Assembly: GCA_007133065.1 (NCBI GenBank)
Contig: SLNJ01000107.1
Span: forward strand, 1 to 54,873
Direction: 5' to 3'
DNA: 54,873 bases
Origin: Opitutales bacterium
GTDB taxonomy: Bacteria > Verrucomicrobiota > Verrucomicrobiia > Opitutales > Oceanipulchritudinaceae
Shown: in pieces, positions 35,131 through 43,231 of the stretch
Layout of the letters: each line of letters begins with the position of its first letter
Numbering within the stretch: the stretch's first letter is position 1
The notes under the pieces: generated by a model
The model's input: only the letters and a program-made list of their open reading frames with translations
Databases searched by the model: none
What the model was told of the DNA's origin: nothing
Made by a program: the position numbers and the translations under genes

Positions 35131-35190
35131 ATGAAAACGACGTTCAGCGAAACACAAATTATGAAAACGGCGTTCAGCGGAACACCAATG
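35131..35190 (+). repeat. 30-bp tandem duplication at a gene start
   Basis: Two 30-bp units (35131-35160 and 35161-35190), identical at 26 positions, each begin with ATGAAAACG and contain CGTTCAGCG. They duplicate the start codon and the first ten codons of the FAD oxidoreductase. The encoded decapeptides are MKTTFSETQI and MKTAFSGTPM. Neither resembles the family's usual N-terminus. Confidence 0.8.
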
Positions 35191-38046
35191 CAGGTTCCGG
35201 TACTGGCGCGTGTAGACGTTTTCGTATACGGTGCCACGAGCGGTGCGGTGGCGGCTGCTCTCGCCTGCAGGGAAGCGGGGGGCTCCGCGTACGTCGTGAG
35301 CGACCGCAGCTATTTCGGCGAGGAGAGCGCCGGTGCTCTCGAGCTCTGGCAGAAGACGGACTCCGGGGGTCCCCTGGCGCGTGCGACACTCGATCCCGGC
35401 GAGCAAGCGGCGCCATACCCGCGTCTGGTGAAGCACCGGCTGGAGCGCGAGCTCCTGCAAGCCCGGGTGCCGTTTCTCTTCTTCGCGCGCCCGGTTTCGC
35501 TTCTGCGTGATGCAGCCGGGAAGCCTGCGGGCGTGCTTGTCGCGTTTCGCACCGCCCTCTATGCCATTGTGGCATCGCAGATCGTCGATGCCTCCCGACA
35601 CGGTGCGCTGGCACGTATGGCGGGTCCCCGCCTCGAATCGAATCGTTCGCCGGTGGCGTCCGCCGGACTCGTCGCGCTTGCTCGAGAACTCCCCGAATCG
35701 TTGGCGGACCAGGGGCGCGAGATCGGGGATCCCTTTTCCCTGCCGGCGCGGGATGGTTCGGACCGGATCCGGGCGTTTCGTTTCGATCTGGGGCTCGACG
35801 GGGATGACGCCTGGCTCCCTGCGCTCGCCGGTCGCGAGCATCGCCTCCGCGCACAGCTCCTGGACCGCGAACTGCTGTACAGTGCCGACACGATCCTTGC
35901 GCCGGGGACGGAGTCCATCCCCGGCCCGCATCGAACCGACCCCTCGGATCTGCAGGATCATGAATTCCTGGCTGCTCCGGGCGTTCGAGTGCTGAACGAC
36001 CTGCTTCCGCTCGACCACGCCGGCTTGCGGCGGTTGTACACCGCGGTGGAACAGGAAATCGTCGGCCGGCGGATCGGCGCTCTCGCCGCATCTGATGCTC
36101 GGACGGCGGAGGCCGGGCCTCCTGCCGATGCCGTGTCGGGCGAGGGTCAGGCCGCCGGTCCTTTCGGGTTCGCCACCGCGTTCGTACGGGATGGCCGGGA
36201 GACATTGAAGGTATCCTTTCCCGCACTGCCTCACCTGGGGGAGTTCGATGTGGCGGTCGCGGGTGGTGGAACCGGCGGCGCGCCCGCGGGTATCTCAGCG
36301 GCCCGTGCCGGCGCCCGCACGGTCGTTCTGGAGATGCAGCACGGGCTCGGCGGGGTCGGAACCCTGGGCCTGATCGCCTCCTACTATTTCGGGAACCGGG
36401 TCGGGTTTACCGGCGAGATCGACGACGCACTCCGTTTCCTCGACCCCGACCGCCCCGAATCCCAGTCTCAGCGTTGGATCCCGGAGCTGAAGATGGGGTG
36501 GTATGGCCGGGCTCTCCTGGAGGCGGGTGGAACCGCCTGGTTCGGGAGCTACGCCTTCGGAGTCAAAATGGACGGGGACCGGGTAGCGGGTCTGCTCGTA
36601 TCCACGCCCTTTGGTGCCGGGTACATCGGTTGTGGTTGCGTCGTGGATGCCACCGGCAACGCCGACATCGCGGCCGCGGCGGGCGCGCCGTGCCGGGTGA
36701 TCGACAGCCGACATGTCGCGGTCCAGGGAACCGGACTATCGCCCCGCAAGCCCGGTGCCGACTACCGCAACTCGGATCACACGTTTATCGACGACACCGA
36801 TCCGGTCGGCGTGACGCACGCATTCGTCAACGCTCGGGCAAAATTCAGCGACGAGTTCGACGTCTCACCCCTCGTCGATTCAAGGGAGCGCCGCCAGATT
36901 GTCGGCGAGATTGAATTGTCTCCCCTGGACTTTCTCGCGGGTCGCACGTTTCCCGACACGATTACCACCGCGATGAGCAATTTCGATACGCACGGGTTTA
37001 CCGTGCATCCGGTGTTCATGGTCGTGCCGCCCGACAAGAAACCGCTGCACGCACACGTCCCGTTTCGTTGCCTGCTGCCGAAGGGGGTTGACGGGCTCCT
37101 TGTGACCGGGCTCGGGATGAGCGCCCACCGCGACGCCATTCCGGTGATCCGTATGCAAGCGGACGTCCAGAACCAGGGGTACGCCGCCGGGTTGGCCGCC
37201 GCCATGTCGGCCGTCCGTCGCGCGCCGTTGCGGGAGATCGATCTACACGGTCTGCAGGAGGAGCTTTGTCAGAAACGGATTCTGGATCCCGAGGTGCTGA
37301 CCCACGAGGACTCATTCCCCCTGGAAGGCGACGCGGTCGCACGGGCTGCGGACGCCGGTCCCGTCGATCTCTTCAATACCGCCGTGCTCTTCGCGCACGC
37401 TGAAGCAAGCGTGCCACTGCTGCTCGGGCAGCTCGAGGGTGCGACGGATCCGGACCAACGCGAGAACGCCGCCCTGATCCTGGGTATGATGGGCCGCGAG
37501 GAGGCCGCCGAGGTGTTGGAGTCCACCGTGCGTGGGCGCTCGTGGGACGAGGGGTGGAATTTCAAGGGCATGGGACAGTTCGGCATGAGCATGAGTCGTG
37601 TCGACGCGCTCGTTGTTGCGCTCGGAAAAACGGGGAGCGCTCGGGCGGTGGAACCGCTGGTGGAGAAGATCGCCGCGCTCGGAGAGGATGCGGCGTTGTC
37701 ACACTGCCGGGCGGTCGCGATCGCTTCCGCGTCACGGCCGGATCCGCGCCTGGCTCAGGCTCTCGCGGACCTGCTGGCCAAACCCGGTGTGCAGGGCCAC
37801 GCCCATCTCGATACTTTTGATGTGATCGAACGAGTCGGCACGGATATCAACGAGACCGAACCACGCAACCTCTCCCTGCGCGAGCTGCACCTGGCTCGCG
37901 GGTTGTACCTCTGCGGCGACTCCAACGGTCTGGGTCGCAAGATCCTCGAAACCTACGCCCGCGACCTGCGGGGCCACTACGCCCGGCACGCAGCGGCCGT
38001 GCTGGCGGAACCCGATCCCGAGAGAATTCGCTGCGATACATGCTGA
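35131..38046 (+). CDS. Large FAD-dependent oxidoreductase with HEAT-like C-terminus
   Basis: A 971-residue protein of the FAD_oxidored (PF12831-type) group common in PVC bacteria. A first dinucleotide-like motif (VFVYGATSGAVAAALACREAGG) lies near residue 31. A second, more canonical FAD motif is near residue 370: FDVAVAGGGTGGAPAGISAARAGA, then LEMQHGLGGVGTLGLI. GLLVTGLGMSAHRDAIPVIRMQADVQNQGYAAGLAAA is the family's C-terminal FAD signature. From about residue 740 the chain is helical and HEAT-like. Substrate is unknown, probably a sugar or uronate. Three in-frame ATG codons occur in a 30-bp tandem duplication (35131, 35161, 35188), so the start may be as late as residue 20. Confidence 0.82.
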   Translation: MKTTFSETQIMKTAFSGTPMQVPVLARVDVFVYGATSGAVAAALACREAGGSAYVVSDRSYFGEESAGALELWQKTDSGGPLARATLDPGEQAAPYPRLVKHRLERELLQARVPFLFFARPVSLLRDAAGKPAGVLVAFRTALYAIVASQIVDASRHGALARMAGPRLESNRSPVASAGLVALARELPESLADQGREIGDPFSLPARDGSDRIRAFRFDLGLDGDDAWLPALAGREHRLRAQLLDRELLYSADTILAPGTESIPGPHRTDPSDLQDHEFLAAPGVRVLNDLLPLDHAGLRRLYTAVEQEIVGRRIGALAASDARTAEAGPPADAVSGEGQAAGPFGFATAFVRDGRETLKVSFPALPHLGEFDVAVAGGGTGGAPAGISAARAGARTVVLEMQHGLGGVGTLGLIASYYFGNRVGFTGEIDDALRFLDPDRPESQSQRWIPELKMGWYGRALLEAGGTAWFGSYAFGVKMDGDRVAGLLVSTPFGAGYIGCGCVVDATGNADIAAAAGAPCRVIDSRHVAVQGTGLSPRKPGADYRNSDHTFIDDTDPVGVTHAFVNARAKFSDEFDVSPLVDSRERRQIVGEIELSPLDFLAGRTFPDTITTAMSNFDTHGFTVHPVFMVVPPDKKPLHAHVPFRCLLPKGVDGLLVTGLGMSAHRDAIPVIRMQADVQNQGYAAGLAAAMSAVRRAPLREIDLHGLQEELCQKRILDPEVLTHEDSFPLEGDAVARAADAGPVDLFNTAVLFAHAEASVPLLLGQLEGATDPDQRENAALILGMMGREEAAEVLESTVRGRSWDEGWNFKGMGQFGMSMSRVDALVVALGKTGSARAVEPLVEKIAALGEDAALSHCRAVAIASASRPDPRLAQALADLLAKPGVQGHAHLDTFDVIERVGTDINETEPRNLSLRELHLARGLYLCGDSNGLGRKILETYARDLRGHYARHAAAVLAEPDPERIRCDTC

Positions 38047-38129
38047 TCGCAGATCCGGCGCGGTGTTGCCGGGCACGGCGAAGATGAAGCCTTGCTTGCG
38101 CGCCGGGATTCTGAGTAACTGTCGCGCAA

Positions 38130-39185
38130 ATGAGCGGAACCATGCAGACACAGAATGAACAAATCCGCGTCGGGATCATGGGTCTCGGGCGCAGCGGATG
38201 GGATATCCACGCCAACACGATTGCCGAGCACGACCGGTTCGCGGTCGTTGCCGTATCCGACCCGGTGGCCGAGCGCCGCGAGGAGGCGGTGACCCGTTTC
38301 GGGTGCGAGGCGTACGCCGAATCACACGAGGTCGCCCGCGATCCCAACGTCGACCTCGTCGTCGTTGCGACTCCGTCCGACACCCATGCCGCACTCGCGA
38401 CGGCCTCGCTGGATGCCGGCCGCCATGTCGTTGTTGAAAAGCCGATGGCCCGCGACGTGGGCGAAATGGACGCCATGATCGAGGCGGCTGCCAGGAGTAA
38501 GCACCTGCTCTCGTGCTTCCAGCCCAGCCGGTTCGCCCCCGTCTATCTCGCCATTTGCGACCTGCTGCGCGAGGAGCGCATCGGGCGCGTTGTTCACATT
38601 CGACACGGGTCGTATGGCTTTCAGCGCCGGACCGACTGGCAGATGTTGCGCCGGTTCAACGGCGGCGAGCTCTCCAACACCGGACCGCACCTGATCGACC
38701 AGATGCTGCCGCTGCTCGGTTCCGATGAGATCGAGCTCTTCGCGGACCTGCAGCACACCATTGGAGCCGGTGACGCGGAGGATCACGTGAAGCTGGTCCT
38801 CAAACCGGCCGGGGGACCGGTTGCCGAGATCGAGATCAGCCGCTGCTGGGTGTTTGCACAACCGGAGTGGATCATCTGCGGGACGCTGGGAGGGATCGAA
38901 GCGGATCGGAACACGGTGCGTGTGAAGTGGCTCGATCCCGCCACGCTCGGCGAGCTCACGCTCGACGAAGGGCCGCCGGCCGGTCGGAAATATGGGAGCG
39001 GCGAGCAGCTCGCGTGGCAGGAGGAGACCCTGACGCCCGAGCAGCAGCGTCGGCCCTTCGAGATGTACTACGATCGTCTGTACACGGCGCTGACCGGCGG
39101 CGGGCCGAATCCGGCAACACCCGAGAGCGTGCGCACACAGATCGACCTGATCGCGCGCGCGAGAAAGATGACCGGCCTGCTCTGA
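38130..39185 (+). CDS. Gfo/Idh/MocA family oxidoreductase
   Basis: NAD(P)-dependent sugar or inositol dehydrogenase. RVGIMGLGRSGWDIHANTIAEHD has the GxGxxG loop, VVEKPMARDVGEMDAMIEAA the EKP motif, and GGELSNTGPHLIDQMLPLLG the catalytic His-x-x-Asp region. Length 351 is typical. Family similarity begins at about residue 12, so the first ATG may be one of two (38130 or 38142). It follows the FAD oxidoreductase with an 83-bp gap, and the two may serve the same sugar pathway. Confidence 0.9.
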   Translation: MSGTMQTQNEQIRVGIMGLGRSGWDIHANTIAEHDRFAVVAVSDPVAERREEAVTRFGCEAYAESHEVARDPNVDLVVVATPSDTHAALATASLDAGRHVVVEKPMARDVGEMDAMIEAAARSKHLLSCFQPSRFAPVYLAICDLLREERIGRVVHIRHGSYGFQRRTDWQMLRRFNGGELSNTGPHLIDQMLPLLGSDEIELFADLQHTIGAGDAEDHVKLVLKPAGGPVAEIEISRCWVFAQPEWIICGTLGGIEADRNTVRVKWLDPATLGELTLDEGPPAGRKYGSGEQLAWQEETLTPEQQRRPFEMYYDRLYTALTGGGPNPATPESVRTQIDLIARARKMTGLL

Positions 39186-39357
39186 GATTACCGGTGGTCT
39201 CAAAATTGCTTTAACACAAGCAAAGGTAGGACAGGTAATCCGCCTGTCCCGCGCGTTTGGTTTTTCGAACAGGCAATCCTGCCTGTCCGTCGGCCAAACC
39301 ACACCGGTCCCACCCGCAAGGCGGGCGCGATCGCCCGTCCTGTCGTCAACGGCGGGT
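39186..39357. repeat. Noncoding gap with paired short palindromes
   Basis: Two similar inverted repeats occur close together: GGACAGGTAATCCGCCTGTCC at 39229-39249 and ACAGGCAATCCTGCCTGT at 39269-39286. They share the pattern ACAGGNAATCC(N)GCCTGT and resemble REP-type elements. The first lies 44 bp after the oxidoreductase stop. GCGGGCGCGATCGCCCG near 39321 is a third palindrome. Confidence 0.6.
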
Positions 39358-39537
39358 ATGAAGTTGGGCTCGTTGCTTCCAGAGGTGGCGCGAGACAAGG
39401 TGCAGGAAGCGATGCGGGCCAAAGGCATAGCCTTTGATCTCAACCGTGCGAAACCCGGTGAGGTAAGGGCCCTCCTGGAGGATATCGACATCAACATCGA
39501 AGATGGAAGCGACCATGTCCGCGTGTTCTGCGAGTAG
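39358..39537 (+). pseudogene. 59-residue C-terminal fragment of a SHOCT-like/DUF4097-type protein
   Basis: A short frame with an ATG and TAG. Its translation opens MKLGSLLPEVARDKVQEAM and ends DGSDHVRVFCE. It resembles the C-terminal about 60 residues of YvlB/LiaX-type SHOCT-like proteins, which have a KxGSLLPExxRxK helix and end in a strand like ExVRIFVE. The N-terminal part is absent, and the bases just upstream are palindromic repeat rather than coding. It is therefore most likely a truncated relic, though a small intact gene is possible. Family assignment is from pattern memory and is moderate. Confidence 0.5.
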
Positions 39538-39544
39538 ATTCTGG

Positions 39545-39800
39545 GAGCGAAGAACCTTGGCTGTTGCCGTCACGTTGGAGACGGAGCCGGATGCCTTTGG
39601 CGCGCTTTATGCGGACGCCATTCGGCGCACAGACGAGGAGTGGAAGGACTGGCTGGCGAACGGTGGTAAGCAAATCAAGGCTTGCGTGGCTGCTCCAAAC
39701 GAAGGAGCCATTCGATTTTATCGAAGAAATGGGTACACGATCGGCCCTGCTTCAGGAAGACTGCGGCCGGCACTGCCGGAAACCGCGTCCGGCAGTTATT
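39545..39800 (+). pseudogene. Internally deleted GNAT acetyltransferase remnant
   Basis: One open frame joins two ends of a GNAT protein. EPDAFGALYADAIRRTDEEWKDWLANG resembles the N-terminal region (PDAFxxxYEEexxRxdeeW), and it is followed after only a few residues by NEGAIRFYRRNGYTIG, the C-terminal acetyl-CoA-binding region. The central strands carrying the Q/RxxGxG/A loop are missing. No proper start or stop frames the piece. This fits a deletion in an old GNAT gene, now noncoding. Confidence 0.55.
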
Positions 39801-39983
39801 TGCCAGTCGCATCTCTTCAATCCCACCCATACCAGTGTGGTGGTTGCTCCGCTGACTACCCATTTGGTGAATGCGCCGCTGTTTCGCGGAGAATACCACG
39901 GAGGAGCCGGAGGTCGTCCACGGCGGCACGGAAGCAGGTTTCGCTCATGGTTCGGCGGAATCCGCCGGGTGCCAGGGCGATAA
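39750..39983 (+). pseudogene. MazF/PemK-type toxin remnant
   Basis: In a different frame from the GNAT piece, the translation CRKPRPAVICQSHLFNPTHT followed by VVVAPLTTHLVNAPLFR matches the core of MazF-family mRNA interferases (KxRPAlVvQsdxFN, then PlTs..x.apl.r). The start codon region and the C-terminal strand-helix are absent or out of frame, and the frame soon runs into unrelated Arg/Gly-rich sequence before TAA 39981-39983. No MazE antitoxin is seen next to it. It is interpreted as a dead toxin gene. Confidence 0.6.
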
Positions 39984-40083
39984 GCCGTCTTCGTATCGGC
40001 CGGTAAGTTTATATATTGCTAATTGCCAGCGACTTGTGTGGATACTGCAAGAAATTGGCACGCCTTATGCCTATGCGCTTGCT

Positions 40084-40251
40084 ATGAACACAATAATCTT
40101 GAGAGTCACTCTGGCAGTGGTCGCCGCGGCGGCATTGGTATCGGCCTGCACGGTCGCGGCTTGCTACTCTTTCGGTTTCTTCGCACTGCCGATCGTCCTG
40201 ATCGGAAGCTTCCTCTGGTACGAATTCCGCACGGGAAGGGCACCCTCCTGA
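40084..40251 (+). CDS. Possible small membrane protein (55 aa)
   Basis: An ATG-to-TGA frame encodes 55 residues that are almost entirely hydrophobic (ILRVTLAVVAAAALVSACTVA, then FGFFALPIVLIGSFLWYEF) and end in a basic tail (RTGRAPS). It could be a small two-helix membrane protein or a lipoprotein-like peptide (LVSAC). No clear ribosome-binding site or neighbour supports expression, so this is a weak call. Confidence 0.35.
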   Translation: MNTIILRVTLAVVAAAALVSACTVAACYSFGFFALPIVLIGSFLWYEFRTGRAPS

Positions 40252-40368
40252 CGACCCGCGACGAACCGCCTCGACACCGTTTCGTTCAATCGGATCGATA
40301 CCGGTGGCGGTGAATCTGTAATCAGACCGCCATTCGGGTCCGGGCAGGCGCCTGAAACTCCAGGTGCC

Positions 40369-40599
40369 GCATCGCCTGCAGCCCCGAAGCGAACAGGATT
40401 CTGGAGTGCGGCGACATGTCGCCCAAACCCAGAGAGCGGTGACATGTCACCGCACTCCAAGGCGACCCGAAGAGCGCCGACAGGAGCGATCATTGGGTAT
40501 TACCGATCGATCGTCAGGACGATCGGTTGTCGGTGTAGTCTTGCAATGCCCGCGACTCCGCAGAGAGCGAACCGGCAATTGCTGAAAGAAATCAAGAAT
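40369..40599. repeat. Duplicated noncoding segment, copy 1
   Basis: This begins with CGCATCGCCTGCAGCCCCGA and ends with AACCGGCAATTGCTG...AATCAAGAAT. The same segment recurs at 41547-41710 with about 90 percent identity by eye. Copy 1 is about 65 bp longer because it holds a REPIN-like palindrome (40403-40458). The two copies flank the VapBC-type pair. Confidence 0.8.
40403..40458. repeat. REPIN-like palindrome inserted in copy 1
   Basis: The arms at 40403-40420 (GGAGTGCGGCGACATGTC) and 40441-40458 (GACATGTCACCGCACTCC) pair at 17 of 18 positions across a 20-nt loop. Each arm itself contains the palindrome GACATGTC. The element is absent at the matching point of copy 2, so it is either a recent insertion here or a clean loss there. 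Confidence 0.75.
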
Positions 40600-40679
40600 A
40601 CGTGGACCCTATAGCTGCCGCCCCGGGGGAGGGCTTCGCGCGGAGGTGAGGAGAAAATGCCCTCGTGGTCAAAATTCTC

Positions 40680-40713
40680 TTGATACGCATGCATATTTCT
40701 ATAGTGTATACGT
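40680..40713 (+). promoter_or_regulatory. Candidate promoter/operator of the VapBC-type pair
   Basis: The 34 bp before the antitoxin ATG are AT-rich against a GC-rich background. They hold TTGATA (40680), TATAGT (40700) and two short palindromes centred on GCATGC and GTATAC. The 14-bp spacing between the hexamers is too short for a normal promoter, so the exact elements are uncertain. Autoregulatory dyads just before the antitoxin start are usual for this class. Confidence 0.35.
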
Positions 40714-40953
40714 ATGAAGAGCCGGATCACGCTGACCATCGACCCCAACGTGTCCCACCGCGCCAAACGCTGGGCGAGGAAGAACCGCACCAGCGTGTCG
40801 GGTCTGGTAGAGCAACTTCTGCGTGAAAAGACCGGCGAATCGCCGTCCGAGCCGCCGGGAGTCTCTTTTTCCAAACGGTGGCAGGGGAAGCTTCGTTTGG
40901 CCGAAAAGAAGGGCGCCCGCTACCGGACGCTGAAAGAAAAGTATTCCCGTTAA
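40714..40953 (+). CDS. VapB-like antitoxin (ribbon-helix-helix type)
   Basis: A 79-residue protein with a ribbon-helix-helix-like N-terminus: KSRITLTIDPNVSHRAKRWARKNRTSVSGLVEQLL, where the strand, first helix and second helix are all recognisable (DUF6364-like). The C-terminal half is basic and probably disordered (KRWQGKLRLAEKKGARYRTLKEKYSR), suiting it to wrap the toxin. It precedes the PIN-domain gene by 4-10 bp and should repress the operon and inhibit the toxin. Confidence 0.85.
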   Translation: MKSRITLTIDPNVSHRAKRWARKNRTSVSGLVEQLLREKTGESPSEPPGVSFSKRWQGKLRLAEKKGARYRTLKEKYSR

Positions 40954-40963
40954 ACGTGTGGCG

Positions 40964-41359
40964 ATGCGGCTCCTCATTGATTGCGACGTGCTCCTGGATG
41001 TGGCGATGAACCGACGGGCTCATTTTGCTGCCAGTTCGGAGGTCATCGACTGGGCGGAGAAGCACCCGGGAAACACGGCTGTCGCCTGGCACACGCTGGC
41101 CAATCTGCACTATCTCTGTGCAGGAGGCGCGCGGGAATTTATTGACGATCTGCTCCGTTTCGTTGAAGTGCCCCGCACGGGAACCGAACAGATGCGGCAG
41201 GCCATGGGCCTCCCCATGCCCGACCTGGAGGACGCCATGCAGGTCGCCGCCGCTGATGAATTCGGAGCCCAGGCGATCGTAACGAGAAACGTGGCCGATT
41301 TCAAAGGATCACCCATCCGGGCGGTGCGTCCGGTCGAGATCGTTGCGCGTCTGGACTGA
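40964..41359 (+). CDS. PIN-domain toxin (VapC-like)
   Basis: PIN-fold ribonuclease, the toxin of the pair. The acidic residues expected for metal binding are visible: D in LLIDCDVLLDVAM near the N-terminus, Glu/Asp in PDLEDAMQVAAADEFGA, and the final Asp in AIVTRNVADFKGS. The TRNxxDF motif is highly typical of VapC-like PIN proteins. Length is about 131 residues. The start is ATG 40964 or GTG 40958, directly after the antitoxin stop. Confidence 0.88.
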   Translation: MRLLIDCDVLLDVAMNRRAHFAASSEVIDWAEKHPGNTAVAWHTLANLHYLCAGGAREFIDDLLRFVEVPRTGTEQMRQAMGLPMPDLEDAMQVAAADEFGAQAIVTRNVADFKGSPIRAVRPVEIVARLD

Positions 41360-41763
41360 TAGGGTGGAACGAGGTCTTCACTCTTGATTGCGCCAGCCAA
41401 GGCCGGCGAGGCGGGGAAGGCGTTCGATACGAAGACCAACTACAAACAGAAAGGAAGGTATCCGCGGTGCCGCGGCAAACCGGGAATGCGTAAGAGCTCG
41501 CGGAAATAATCTGGAGGCGGATTTTTTCGAACAGGAGCATATCGCATCGCCTGCAGCCCCGAGGCGAAAAGGAATCCGGAGAGCGCCGACAGGAGCGATC
41601 ATCGGGTATTCCCGATCGATCGTCAGGACGATCGGTTGTCGGTGTCGTCTTGCAATGTTCGCGACTCCGTAGACAGCGAACCGGCAATTGCTGAATTGAA
41701 ATCAAGAATTCTAGACTGACCCTTGATTCTGACGTGACCATCTTTGTCTTCTCCAATCCCCTC
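41360..41763. repeat. Noncoding gap containing duplicated segment, copy 2
   Basis: No gene is seen. 41547-41710 is the second copy of the segment at 40369-40599, starting CGCATCGCCTGCAGCCCCGA and ending AACCGGCAATTGCTGAATTG. Here GGAATCCGG runs directly into AGAGCGCCGACAGG, without the palindrome present in copy 1. The part before it (41360-41546) shows nothing recognisable. Confidence 0.75.
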
Positions 41764-43125
41764 CTACCGCTCGGTTCCGGCGACTGCGGATTGGGCGGCG
41801 GGTGCGGGGGGACGGCGCGGGCCGCCATCGGGAGCCGGGCCGTCCGGGTCGCCGCCGTCGCGGGTGATCCAGCGCGTGATCGCCCACATTGCTGCGGCCT
41901 CGGCGAGGAATCCGAACGCCAGCAGCAGGGCGCCGGTGCGCGGGCCGAGCCATCCCGTGGCCAGCATGAACCACGCGCAGAGTGTGATGATGCCGATGCG
42001 CGCGATCGCCGCGGCGCCCATGCGCCGCGTGGTCTTGCGAATCAGGGCGATCCCATGGAACCAGTTGCGCAGACCGATCGCCCAGGGGACCAGGGCGAGG
42101 GGGAGGAGGGCGGCCGAGGCGTATTCGAGGACGGCGCCTTCCAGGCCGAAGATGCGGCGGAACACCATCTCACCCAGCGGCGTTACCGCGGTGATGACGA
42201 GCGCTCCGCTCAGGATGGCTATCACGGTCAAGATGAACCGCCGGATGGCGGCGCCGTCTCCCATCCCGAAGGTGACAAGCAGGTGCCGGAACTGGTTGAC
42301 CGGATTGAAGAAGAGCAGGGAGAAGTCGAACGCGACGCGGAGGGCGGCAATCAGCACGACGGCCTCCGGCGTGCGGCTGGCGAAGAAGAAGATGACCGGG
42401 CGGCTCAAAGCGAAACAGATGCTTGTGACCATGACCGGCCAGAAGTAGCGCCATAACTCCCGCTGCTCGGGAGCCGGGCCCTGCGCGCGCGGGTACCGGT
42501 ACGTTGTGCGCCAGACGATCCAGGTAACGATCAGTGCGAGGAACCCCCCGCCGAGCTGGGCGACGCCGACGGTCCACACGGCGGGGCGCCCCGCCCGGAA
42601 GCCGAGGAGCAGCAGCCCGAGTACGACCGCGAGGAACGTCAGGTTCAAGATCGTCACCCAACCGGTCCGGCGCGCCTGTACAAGTAGACCGGTCAGCGCG
42701 TGCCGCACCGCATCGAAAAAGATCACCGGGGCCAGCAGCCTGAAATAGAGCTGCATGACCGCCGCGGACTCGTCGCCGACTCCGAAGATCGCCTGGGAGA
42801 GCCACGGTCCGAGCGGCGACCATCCCAGGACGAGGAGCGGGAGGGCGAGGCCGACACCGGCCCGGGCGCTGAAACGCAAGCAGGAAAAAACGGCTGTCCG
42901 CGAGCGCCCGTACACGTTGCTCATCTGCGGGACGAACGCGAGGGCCGCGTGCAGAAAGGCGTAGAAGGCGCCGGCCAGGGCGAAGTTCGTCAGCTCCTGG
43001 GCGGCGTCCGGGTAGCGGGAGAGGATCCCGTTCTGAAACTGGTTCGAGAGCAGGAGGGCCAGGCCCATGATGGTCAGGGGCCAGTAAAAGCTCCAATATT
43101 CGCGTTGATGGGTTCCGCGGGACAT
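41764..43125 (-). CDS. ANKH/MATE-like polytopic transporter (MOP-type fold)
   Basis: A 453-residue inner-membrane protein with about twelve hydrophobic segments. It resembles progressive ankylosis (ANKH)-like and MATE-type exporters: WSFYWPLTIMGLALLLSNQFQNGILSRY, FVPQMSNVYGRSRTA, ELWRYFWPVMVTSICFALSRPVIFFFASRTPE and NPVNQFRHLLVTFG. Substrate is unknown; animal ANKH exports ATP/pyrophosphate or citrate, but bacterial members are uncharacterised. The C-terminal tail is Pro/Gly-rich and disordered. The start is ATG 43125; the longer frame to 43239 runs into the tRNA. Confidence 0.75.
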   Translation of the reverse strand: MSRGTHQREYWSFYWPLTIMGLALLLSNQFQNGILSRYPDAAQELTNFALAGAFYAFLHAALAFVPQMSNVYGRSRTAVFSCLRFSARAGVGLALPLLVLGWSPLGPWLSQAIFGVGDESAAVMQLYFRLLAPVIFFDAVRHALTGLLVQARRTGWVTILNLTFLAVVLGLLLLGFRAGRPAVWTVGVAQLGGGFLALIVTWIVWRTTYRYPRAQGPAPEQRELWRYFWPVMVTSICFALSRPVIFFFASRTPEAVVLIAALRVAFDFSLLFFNPVNQFRHLLVTFGMGDGAAIRRFILTVIAILSGALVITAVTPLGEMVFRRIFGLEGAVLEYASAALLPLALVPWAIGLRNWFHGIALIRKTTRRMGAAAIARIGIITLCAWFMLATGWLGPRTGALLLAFGFLAEAAAMWAITRWITRDGGDPDGPAPDGGPRRPPAPAAQSAVAGTER

Positions 43126-43231
43126 GGAACGAGTTTGATTGCAGTCCCCGGGTACACGCAACCCATGTTCGCGTATTTCTGCTTGTCCCATGGCAGCCAA
43201 GCTGCTTTTCTGGCGGTTTTCGATCCGGCGG

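Noticed and set aside
40164..40493. A 109-residue minus-strand frame starting MIAPVGALR, echoed by another at 41378-41602 with the same start
   Set aside because: Both come from the duplicated noncoding segment and its palindrome. The shared start reflects the repeat, not a protein family, and the rest of each frame is unlike any protein I recognise.
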